A stretch of 64,000 nt of DNA from Forficula auricularia (lineage: Eukaryota > Arthropoda > Insecta > Dermaptera > Forficulidae). The position numbers and the translations under genes were made by a program. A model generated the notes under the pieces. The model made no database searches. It had not been told where the DNA came from and saw only the letters and a list, made by a program, of their open reading frames with translations. Positions 43,285-51,723 of the stretch are shown here, piece after piece. Every line of letters begins with the position of its first letter. Positions within the stretch are counted from its first letter, which is position 1. Where the stretch lies: positions 7,403,171 through 7,467,170 of the forward strand of contig JALMQS010000816.1 of the NCBI GenBank assembly GCA_024734495.1, in the 5' to 3' direction.

Positions 43285-44038
43285 TTTTGTCTGTAATAAA
43301 AATAATCTTTTCTTCGTTCCCTAAATTTGAATTTGTTATAAATTATATTTTTTGAAACACCGTAGTGTTTGATAGAAATTTACGATTCTCCCTGTACACT
43401 GTAGGAAATAGAGATTTCATGATGACCACTTTTATTTTGACCAGATTTGAAATTGGAAGAAACGGTGAAAACTTTTTTTCAAACTCGGTACTCTGTCCGC
43501 GAATTGCAGTTTACATGAGTTAAATATTAAATTATAATTTTTGAAACACCATGTTTAATTAAAATTTACGATTCTCCCTGTACACTGTAGAAAATAGAGA
43601 TTTCATTATGCTCAGTGTGCATTGCAGGTTGCGACAAGTTAGGAGTCAGTCACAATCAATACGGCATAATAACTCGTTAAGCAACAACTCATAACAACAC
43701 AAAAACAAGTTAGGAGACATAATATAATTATTTTCCTTTACTTTGATAAGGGAAATTTTAATATCAATTTTCTCTTTGAGTCAAACGATACTGATAAGGA
43801 AGAAGAGCTAACGGGAATTTATTCAAATAGAAAATATATTCACTTTTCAGTTGACTCGCAGATAGTGGATACTAGAGACCAGACTAAGGGCTGCTGAAAC
43901 AGAGATTCATAACATCCAAGTAAGATAATCAATTCATTTCAATAACCTAATTGCTATATATGACAAGGATACAGGTCCAAGAGGTGACGCTAAATATAAA
44001 TGATGTATTTTGATTAGTTTTATGTCCATCGATTAAAT
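43285..44038. repeat. Local duplicated segments, right set
   Basis: 43335-43425 (TTTTTGAAACACCGTAGTG, TTTACGATTCTCCCTGTACA) recurs at 43535-43610. Further blocks match the left set. Together with 42481-43189 they bracket the tRNA-like gene in a shuffled order. 43720-44038 is unassigned. Confidence 0.6.
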
Positions 44039-44095
44039 TATTAAAGTTGTTATAGGGAAATAAGGACTATATCTTTTATGCAGATAATTTATATT

Positions 44096-44138
44096 TTAAT
44101 TCCAACGTTTCGTCAATTTTGTTGACTTCTTCAGGGCT
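44096..44138 (-). ncRNA. Hammerhead ribozyme motif, type I
   Basis: Minus strand CTGAAGA (44134-44128), stem II GTCAA/TTGAC, GAAA (44111-44108), ACGT stem III, T as the cleavage base. Helix I has only two or three pairs (GCC with GGA). Confidence 0.68.
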
Positions 44139-44253
44139 CTAAAAAGTGATAAGGCCTCAATTGTATTCTATCGAAGTGGTTTTTAGATCAATTTTGTTTT
44201 TGATTTGAAAATATATTATAATTTGTAATAATGAGCCCTTATCACTTTTTAGA

Positions 44254-44290
44254 GCCCTGAAGAAGTCAACAACGTTGATGAAACGTTGGC
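44254..44290 (+). ncRNA. Hammerhead ribozyme motif, type I
   Basis: GCC/GGC helix I, CTGAAGA (44257-44263), stem II GTCAAC/GTTGAT, GAAA (44280-44283), ACGT, T as the cleavage base (44287). Confidence 0.72.
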
Positions 44291-44352
44291 AATAAAATAT
44301 AAATTATCGGCATAAAAAATATAGTCCTTATTTCCCTATAACAACTTTAATA

Positions 44353-45016
44353 GGCGCGTCGACAGAAACCTCCCAAACATATCATTCGACTCAAACTCAC
44401 TAGAATTCAGGGATAAAATTTCAATGCTAGGCGTAACTCTAGGGTCTGACCTTTCATGGAATGACCATATCTCAACCACTGCTAAAGCTGCAGCGCGCAA
44501 GCTTGGTCTCCTATTTAGGTCTAGACGCTGTTATACTCCCAGTCAACTTCTTATGCTGTATAAGGCTCAAATTCGTCCCTGTCTCGAATATGGCTCTCAT
44601 CTGTGGAGGGGTGCCTCCAAGCATTTTCTTGCTACACTGGATGCAATTCAGAAGCGAGCAATTAAACTAATAGGAGAACCGGCTCTAACCAACTCACTCG
44701 ACTCCCTGGCTCACCGAAGAACCGTTTCTGCCCTTTCCCTGTACTACAGATACTATCACGGTGTCTGTTCAGTCGAGCTGAAATCAATTATCCCCCTAAT
44801 GCCCTCTTTACGCGAAACACGCGGTTTTCTAACGCTCAGCACCCCTTCGCTGTCAAATTGGATAAAAGTCGAACAAGCGCTTTCGCCAACTCTTTTATCC
44901 CTTTGACCTCCAGAGACTGGAACTCGCTCCCTGCCACCATCTTTCCCGCTACTTATAACCTTCAGCTATTTAAGACCCGTATCCACAGATACCTTCGACC
45001 CCCGCCCAACCCATAA
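44353..45016 (+). pseudogene. Non-LTR retrotransposon RT C-terminal end (jockey/CR1-like)
   Basis: Open from the foldback junction to 44906 (ATG at 44424), then frameshifted. Conserved blocks in order: LGVTLGSDLSWNDHIS, RKLGLLFRSRRCYTPSQLLM, YKAQIRPCLEYGSHLW, the LDAIQKRAIKLI segment, DSLAHRRTVSAL and YRYYHGVC. This is the thumb and downstream region of LINE ORF2 proteins; the catalytic YADD block lies upstream and is missing. A duplicated CG near 44820 shifts the frame, after which SRDWNSLPATIFPATYNL is read to a stop at 45014-45016. A 3' UTR and an (AAT)n tail follow to about 45133. It is the best copy of the family also seen at 29051, 37845 and 50195. Confidence 0.85.
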
Positions 45017-46619
45017 AATTCTTTCTTCTTCTTTTCACGATGGAGGGGCCAACCCACGCCTTTAGGGTTGCACCTTTTTTGGTGTAACTCCTTCTCTCAT
45101 CATTATAATTAAAAAAAAAATAATAATAATAGCTAAATATAAATACACGAAAATCTAGTAAAAACAAATTTAATTTTATTTATCTATTTATTTATTTATT
45201 TTTTACACTTTAAATTCAGAGATTTTTATATTAGTAAATATTTGCATTGATTTCATGATATTTTCTTCATCTAAAAATTGAAGGAAACACCGAGAACTTT
45301 TTTCAAACTAATATAATCGAATAGTTTTTCTTTCTTTAAATTCATCATTGGTAAAAAAAGATAGAGTTTTTTTATAAATGAATTTGAATGGCTCTTTTCC
45401 TTTTAAATTAATATTTAGCTCTCGAAATTTTAGGTTCTGTAATTATGTCACTTTACTAATTTGATTGATCAAATGAGGTTTCTTTTAATTGCTAAATCTA
45501 TATGGAAGTTTATTTATTTGTTAATGTGTTTTTTAAGTATTGTAAATTTTAATGTCATTGCGAAATATTATTTTATTTTCATTCTCGAGATATATCACCG
45601 ACAGTTAAAATGTTTTTTTGCTCGCTGCCGAACAACATTCGACATTCATTCATTTGAAATCAAGCAAAATTACGAGATCAGAAAGAATAAAATTAACTCA
45701 ACTTGTCTTAAAGATAATAACAAGACATGCAGTTAAAAAATGTTGTAGTTCAAAAAATTATTTGGGAACAATAAAAAGCGAAAGCAAATTACGATTGGAA
45801 GGTTCATAGTGTATTGCAAAACAATGTATTTCCATAAGTAGGACTTTAATGATTAATTTCAGGTTTGCAATGAATTCAGCCCTAAAAGGTTTTACCCATT
45901 GCAAATGTTTGAGTGCAATCTCGCAATTTAGCATTTTGCTTAAGTCAATATTGCCTCAAAGACAATAAAAATCGGGTGATTAAAAATGTATTTCGTTCAA
46001 AATTGAATTATTTCACAATTGCCTGAGTACGATATTTATGTGATAACATTTTAATTTTATTTATTAAATTATTTTGTTTGCCTAATATGTTTTCCAATAA
46101 TTAATTACGGAATTACCATTTAGGGAAGAAAATATAGTTCAACTATGTCTGTCTGTAGGTTATGTAATTTTGGTTTCTGATGCTATTATAAAAGGTCGTA
46201 GAAAGTTCGTTCTGTTGCCAATATATCTATATTAATACAAAGAATTATTTAGATTTGGGCTTTATAGCTTCAAGCTTTCGTAATTTTTTTTTTAGAGGGT
46301 CTAGTATTGGTGGGTAGGTAAAACATATTTTAATAAAAAAAGTAAAAATAATTTTTTTTTGAAAAATTATTATTTACTATGAGTTATTCACTAGGTCACT
46401 TGTTAAAATATTTTTACTTTTCTTTTATTCAACATTTCGGACGAACAATATAAAAAATCAATAAATTCTAGGTAGATACCTATATTATGTAAAATTGTTA
46501 TATGAAGTGTTCTTGAACTAATGAGCTATAATTGGAAAAGCACATTTTTATTCATAATTTATGTTGATTAATGTCCATTATAATTAGTAGATTAAAAATT
46601 CAGTTTATTGGACAAAGTT
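45017..46619. other. LINE 3' UTR then AT-rich DNA
   Basis: 45017-45135 is the 3' UTR and (AAT)n tail of the LINE. Beyond it, the open frames at 45461-45809 have no recognised domain; nothing else seen. Confidence 0.4.
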
Positions 46620-46692
46620 TTTTTTATTGAAGTTCTTCTTCAATTTTTGTACAACGTTTCGTCTCTCTCGAGACTTTTTCAAGTACTGCAAA
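46620..46692 (-). repeat. Hammerhead element fragment, subfamily gamma, decayed
   Basis: One arm with minus-strand CTTGAAAAAGTCTC, a stem II-like GTCTCGAGAGAGAC and GAAACGTTG. The CUGANGA core is broken, so it should be inactive. Confidence 0.5.
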
Positions 46693-46800
46693 CAAGAACA
46701 AAAATCAATTATTATTATATTCATAATTTTAACTTTTATTAATAAATGAATTTAAATTTTAAGGACCAATCATAGATTTTAGAGAAAATATTTTTACATT

Positions 46801-46902
46801 GCATATCAGAGAGGTTCGTCCCCTTAGGAATCGAACCCAAGCGCTAACTAAGTTTGCCGGACCGTTAGACAAACCCTTAAGACAAATCTCTCTCTGACAT
46901 GC
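46801..46902 (-). ncRNA. tRNA-like sequence inside a 13-bp inverted repeat
   Basis: Minus strand: B box GGGTTCGATTCC with T-stem TTGGG/CCTAA, and an acceptor-like pairing TGTCTTA/GGGGACG using wobble pairs (46884-46878, 46823-46817). GCATATCAGAGAG (46801-46813) and CTCTCTGACATGC (46890-46902) extend the stem with 12 of 13 pairs. The A box is weak (TTGTCTAACGGTCCGGC). It could be a tRNA pseudogene, a SINE head or a tRNA-like excised in a hairpin. Confidence 0.4.
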
Positions 46903-48139
46903 AACATATATAAGAAATAAAGCTACAAATTTTTCGCTCCTTTCAACTCGAAGAGAATAGTGAAAATTCAGGCTAAACTGAAAAAAGTTTTCAGTGAGGG
47001 GTCCTTTAATTTTACAGTGAAAGCAAAGATTTAAGTATCTTTTTGAATGTCTTTTTTTGAAAAAAGAAAATAACTTTTATGTTAATTTTCAGCTTTCTAT
47101 ATTGAAACGTTTGCTGAAGACAAAATTTCTAAATCACCAAAATTTATGGAGAACTACTCGACGAGTCTTAAGGAGGTTCGGGACTGTTTATCATTTTTAT
47201 AAGAAAATTCTCAAATTTTTACCACCGAATCATTGATGCATTAAATATTTATTACCGAAATTTGAAGTTGATCGTCTTTCTCATTACTGAGAAATAAATT
47301 ATTGAAAATTGTCCTTTTAAAATGAAAGTAAATGGACCGAGCTTTTACAAGGGCTAAAACTTCTATAGAAATTATACCATTTTCAACAAATTTTTACAGA
47401 TCTATAATTCAACTTTTATGAATCGAATGATACATTTTTCAATAGATTTGGTAGTCTAGTTAATTAGTTATTCATACATGTAAAAATAAAAAGTTATTTG
47501 CAGCCAACAGAATAAGACAAAAGCACTAGTGTAGAATTCCAACTCTATTTCTTAAAATCGTTTTTCTGTTAAATAAATGTTTTTATAATGAGAAAAAATT
47601 TATCTCAATATTGCTTTTATTAATATTATCAAATCAAAGATTTTTTGAAATTAACCTCATTATTAACAATTGTTTTATTAAAAAATTTGGTACGCAGACG
47701 TTGTCACTCTGCAGAAATACAAAAGATTTTTTCGAAGATCAACCAGATGGATAAGCAGTCTCGAAAACCCCTTAAAAAAGTTTTCACTTTTTCCTACAAT
47801 TTCCCATATAAATTATATTCCAGTGGGCTTGTTTGATTAAATGTTTTGTTTTCCAATCGAAATGGACGTGAATGAATTTCCGAAAATCAATCGTGAAGAG
47901 TAAATCTTGCGAGCAATACTAATGGCATTGTTTGGAAATTTCTTTTGCTCAGCCACCACCACCAAGAGGTTTAATTAAAATATTTTCTTCCCATAAATTT
48001 CAGCTGGAATGCCCATTCATTGATTGGCTCCTATTTGAAACGTAATCCAATACACAAGCAAGCGTATACTTTGTTGTCGTACTAATTAATTTTATTATTA
48101 TCATTAGCATCTAGTGATAAAGCAATTAAAAAGGGAAAC
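46903..48139. other. AT-rich, then single-copy-looking DNA
   Basis: 47860-48120 has homeodomain-type words (TAATCC, TGATTGG, CTAATTAATT) and looks like non-coding unique sequence before the GC island. No coding call. Confidence 0.3.
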
Positions 48140-48573
48140 AGAATGAAACAGCCCGCGGAACGATCCCGTCCAACACCGAGAACTAAATACATACAATATT
48201 TATCCGACATCAGGCAGGACAACTAACATGTTTGACAAGTGGCAATGTCGCCGCGTGCCGATTTAAAAATCATGTGCAGAGCCTGTACGTCATGCTGAGG
48301 CGGGGATCGCGCGTCAGGATCTATAGACAGCGAGCTGGAGAGTCAAGTCTTGAGCTGCAGAGGAAGCGTCGCGTCGGCGGAGTGGGCGGTGAGGAGCCTG
48401 CCTGCCGCTCAGTGTGCGAGGCCAACTCTGTTCATGTGTCCATGAGGGATCAAACGAGTTTCGAAGCCGGCCCTCTCAGCCGGACGGCATTCCGGTGTCC
48501 GGTGGCAGTCGCCGAGTCGCCGACCAACAGCCGCTGCACAAACATCCACGGAATAAACGAAATTGACAATTAA
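48140..48573 (+). promoter_or_regulatory. GC/CpG-rich island, possible 5' end of a host gene
   Basis: A roughly 400-base island much richer in G, C and CpG than any non-TE neighbour. It has a 113-codon ATG frame (48232-48573) rich in Arg, Ser and Val that shows no domain. TCAGTGTG near 48409 fits an arthropod initiator, and GTGGGCGGTG lies just upstream like a GC box. I read it as a possible promoter with 5' UTR or first exon; the donor site and direction are unresolved. A GC-rich TE piece is possible, but it has no repeat in this window. Confidence 0.35.
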
Positions 48574-48750
48574 CGCTCAAGATGATTGAGAAATATTTCG
48601 AGGATCCTGATTCAGGAAATTGATAGGGAAAAGGAATTTTCAGGATTTCGATTAGGTTGCGAAAAGCTTAAAAATCAAATTAAAAATTAACCTTGAAGGA
48701 GACAATAAAAGAGTATGTCTTCTGCTGGAATTATACATTTTATTTATAAC

Positions 48751-48790
48751 GAGACTATAGTTTCGAGGGCTTTGCCCTCTTCATCAGTCT
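48751..48790 (-). ncRNA. Hammerhead ribozyme motif, type I
   Basis: Minus strand CTGATGA (48787-48781), perfect stem II GAGGGC/GCCCTC with loop AAA, GAAA (48764-48761), AC-TATA-GT stem III, GTC (48755-48753). Inner helix I is GA/TC. Confidence 0.83.
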
Positions 48791-48844
48791 ATTACAATTC
48801 ATAGGAATTAATGTATGTATGGAAAGTTCCTGTGAATTAATTAT

Positions 48845-48892
48845 AATAGACTGATGAAGAGGGCAAAGCTCTCGAAACTATAGTCTCGTTAT
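48845..48892 (+). ncRNA. Hammerhead ribozyme motif, type I
   Basis: CTGATGA (48851-48857), stem II with one mismatch (GAGGGC/GCTCTC), GAAA (48874-48877), GTC (48883-48885). Helix I can form an inner GA/TC and an outer ATAA/TTAT separated by an internal loop, the layout natural type I hammerheads use for tertiary contacts. Confidence 0.83.
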
Positions 48893-49005
48893 AAATAAAA
48901 TTTATAATTCCATCAGAAGACACACTCTTTTATTGTCTCCTTTAATATATAAAAATTCTGCTACCCTCGGCAAAAAAACTTTCACTTTAAAAATTAACTC
49001 TTCAT

Positions 49006-49120
49006 TAGGGGCCATCCATAAATTATGTCACACGAATCTAATGATTTTTGGAACCCCCCTCACAGGTAGTCCCATTTATGTGATCCCCCTCCCCATATTT
49101 TGCAATTTTTAATTTAGAAA
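49006..49120 (+). repeat. GGGGCC-GTCCATAAATTACG repeat family, copy 3
   Basis: Begins TAGGGGCCATCCATAAATTA with TGTCACACGAATCT and C-runs, matching the minus-strand start at 1626. Incomplete. Confidence 0.45.
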
Positions 49121-49174
49121 TTATTAAATTAAAACAGCACTTCCAAAATTATTTATAAATTTATATTTAAAACA

Positions 49175-49605
49175 GTGGCGTGCGGTCCATGGATGCTGTG
49201 GATGCGGCGCATCCCTAAAATTTCAAACATATATACAGTATTTTCATGAATACATATCGTCGCCTTAGAGTGTAAACCTGCTAACTCAAAACAAGGAAAT
49301 TTTACAGGGCAGAGGAAAAACAAACAAAATTTAATATTGTTGTTATGGAAAGAAACTATTGTTCACATTTTTTTCTACAACTTACGATCGTAATTTTAAG
49401 TAGCAGTTTTACTTGGACGATGCTGCATCTCTTTTTCTTTCGAACGGTATTAATATGTCATATATTATAAAAAATGGATTTAGCAGGTTTACACTCTAAG
49501 CCGACGATATATATGGTCAATTTCAAAATTTCAGAAAGATCTTTAAATTTTAAATTATTATTTTATTTATTTCAAATATTTCTATAAAAAACATTTTTTG
49601 TTTTG
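49175..49605 (+). mobile_element. TE 5' end, hAT-like terminus, interrupted
   Basis: CAGTGGCGTGCGGTCCATGG start, homologous to 6961-7096 on both sides of a nested insertion (49258-49506). No matching right terminus found. Confidence 0.45.
49258..49506. mobile_element. MITE with 26-bp inverted ends
   Basis: CGTCGCCTTAGAGTGTAAAC at the left and GTTTACACTCTAAGCCGACG-type sequence at the right pair over about 26 bases. ATAT lies outside both ends. The undisturbed homologue near 7020 lacks it. Non-coding, 249 bp. Confidence 0.7.
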
Positions 49606-49606
49606 A

Positions 49607-50194
49607 AAAGTATAATATATTGGTTCCCGAAATGAAATAAAATTGTTGCATAGTTTCAAGGTGTAATTAAAATGAATGATTTTTCCGAAAAGGGTGCCGA
49701 TAGAAGGTTTGAAGTCCCTGCCTGGTAGGTATGTCTTCCAGTTCAAGCATGTCAAAGACAAGTTCAGACCAGTTTTAGTCGAATAAAAATTGTTCTCGCT
49801 GAAGAACTATTATTACTACAACTATTATTATAAAAAAGAGAATCTCTGGACTAATCCATTTATAAGAACTTTCAATATATAAGATCGGAAATAACTAGAA
49901 TGCAATAAACAATAAGTCATAGCTTCTAGAATTAATTTCTGACTCCTACCCTTACTCACACAAAGCAGTATCAACTTGAGGCGTAGGTCCCAAGAACGAG
50001 TCAACCGATGGTCCGCGAAAAAACATTTGTGGTCCGCGTAAAATTTTAAGCCAGATAGATTTTAACAGCAAAGTCAATTTTTTTGAGTCTTCAAAATGTT
50101 TATGAACAAGTTGAAATATTCATCGAAAGATTTATTTTGTATTTCTAATCATTAAAATATAGATTTGTTTTACCGTATACTTATAATTAATACA
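49607..50194. other. Unassigned DNA
   Basis: No gene or TE end recognised. Confidence 0.4.
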
Positions 50195-50480
50195 TTTTTT
50201 TATAATGATATTAATATAAGAAGAAATTGCACCAAAGCGGTTCAATGTCTATAGTCCGCGGTGGACCCTTGTATGGTGAAAATAATAAAAGCTTGTAAAA
50301 AGAGATTTCAGGGTTTGGGTCAGAATGGAAGGTATCTGTGGATGTGGATCTTAAAAGACTGAAGGTTATATATAGCTGGTAAGAAGGACAGGGGAAGAGA
50401 GTTCCAGTCTCTAGAAGTCATAGGGATAAACGAATTAGCCAATGCTTTTGTTCGGTTCGTATTCAATTTAAGCGAGTATT
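50195..50480 (-). pseudogene. Non-LTR retrotransposon 3' end, decayed
   Basis: Minus strand gives remnants of the NRTKALANSF block, then MTSRDWNSLP and a YNLQSFK-like segment, followed by a 3' UTR ending in TATTAATATCATTATAAAAA near 50195. Same family as 44353-45016, only the last 60 or so codons present. Confidence 0.65.
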
Positions 50481-51010
50481 GAATCTCTACTCGCAATAAA
50501 TGTATTTGAAATCAATAAAAGTGAGGTTTCCCATCATATTCTTATGAATTTGTTCATCTTTAAAAAAAATTATGTTAGTGGTCTTTTGAATTTAAAATCA
50601 TAAATTTAGTGGTCCTTGAGGTCCAAAACGACTGTTGGACTAATAAACCCATGTCCCTTTTTAGGGTTCCGTTTACAAAGTAAAACGGAACATAATTATT
50701 GCCATTAAAATTACAATGTTACAGTTGTTTTCTCTATACTTGTCCACCATGGGAGCAATATCAAAAAACCGAGATCTATATTAAAGGTGGGTGTATCTTC
50801 TATTTCTATTTATTGTCTGCTTTGAGAAGGACGTCATCCGCTATATATTTCTATATATTAATAAATTCCAAGGACTCTGGATATTGAATCAGATAAATTA
50901 ATGTAAATTTACCTATTTTAGTTTTTTGACGTCGGACTAGACCTAACTGTATCCAGAGCTTTCTTTTGATGAAATTCTAAAATTTTGTGGAATATTATAA
51001 TTTAATTTTT
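50481..51010. other. Unassigned DNA
   Basis: AAGGACGTCATCCGCTATA at 50828 matches, inverted, AGCGGATGACGTCCTTATA at 58673, so both are probably MITE ends. The open frame at 50699-50887 lacks a recognisable domain. Confidence 0.35.
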
Positions 51011-51215
51011 TTGCAACGAAATTTTCTCTGGAGAGAGACGGACTGGTAGAAATTTTAATTGAATGTAATGGAAGGCAGCCCAGAGGTAGTGAGGAAAGAA
51101 AAAATTAACACATATAAAATAAGGTGTAATTTATTGGAATCCTTCCTCCTTTCCTTTCAAACCGACGTTTCGGAGGATTTTTCCCTCGAAACGTCGGTTT
51201 GAAAGAAAGAAATTC
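51011..51215 (-). mobile_element. Hammerhead foldback element, subfamily delta, truncated
   Basis: Same start (TTGCAACGAAATTTTCTCTG) and left arm as 39915 up to the GAAA side of the ribozyme, then directly joined to a short inverted piece (TCGAAACGTCGGTTTGAAAG) and the Helitron. The palindrome centre and most of the right arm are deleted, so no complete ribozyme remains. Confidence 0.7.
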
Positions 51216-51219
51216 AAAA

Positions 51220-51593
51220 ACTGGGTGCGGAAGATGGGTGCGGGGGGTGGAATGGGGTGGGGTTATGAGTGAGTTGGAGTAGGGTGGGGGTGCAGGGGGT
51301 GGTGCGGGGTGGAGTCCAGGGCGCTAGGCGAGGGTGTGGTGCGCAGGGTTGGAGGGCACGGGGTCCGGGGTGGATGGGATGCGGGGTCCGAGGTGGGTGG
51401 GGTGCGGGCGGGGGTTGGGAACGGGTGCATGGTGCGGGGTGGTGGTGCTGGAGGGGTTGGGGGGTAGGGAGGCATGGCCCGGGAGTGGGGGTGCTGGGTG
51501 GGAGTGGGGGTGAGGGGGGCTCGAGGGCTGGGGGTCCAGGGGGCGTGCCTTGTGGCTAGCAAGAGGGCCGCCGAAGGCGGCCTTGCCTGCTAG
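51220..51593 (+). mobile_element. Helitron-like 3' fragment, G-rich
   Basis: Ends GGCCGCCGAAGGCGGCCTTG then CCTGCTAG (51593) before T. The hairpin and GGGGGTCCAGGGGGCGTGCC match 13652-13730 inverted. The rest is a G-rich, C-poor plus strand with many GGGTGGGG-type runs. The frames at 51263-51562 on both strands are composition artefacts. Confidence 0.65.
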
Positions 51594-51718
51594 TTTATAA
51601 TAAATTTTTAAAGGGTGGAATTGAGGATTATATACAACTCAACCAAGTGACAAAAACAGGCAAAATTTATCTCCAGCAGACGTTTTACATTTGGAATCAT
51701 AACACTTGAACAATTTTA
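51594..51718. other. Spacer before the LTR element
   Basis: AT-rich, nothing recognised. Confidence 0.5.
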
Positions 51719-51723
51719 ATTAC

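Larger units (their letters stand above)
44039..44352. mobile_element. Hammerhead foldback element, subfamily gamma
   Basis: Inverted arms run from TATTAAAGTTGTTATAGGGA (44039) to its complement ending at 44352, with about 70 unpaired bases in the centre. Each arm has a hammerhead core of the CTGAAGA type. No target duplication was found; the right end abuts the RT fragment at 44353. Single arms of the same family occur at 15690 and 46620. Confidence 0.75.
48680..48998 (+). mobile_element. Hammerhead foldback element, subfamily alpha, variant
   Basis: A 12-base direct repeat, TTAAAAATTAAC, at 48680-48691 and 48987-48998. Inverted arms 48696-48943 contain GGAGACAATAAAAGAGTATG and its complement. 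The right tail CTGCTACCCTCGGCAAAAAA matches the tail of the copy at 302-736. Both arms carry intact hammerhead cores whose stem II (GAGGGC...) differs from copy 1 by changes on both sides, so pairing is kept. Confidence 0.85.

Noticed and set aside
51263..51562. Open frames on both strands, 96-99 codons
   Set aside because: Composition artefact of the G-rich Helitron tract, same reason as the 13.7-kb copy.
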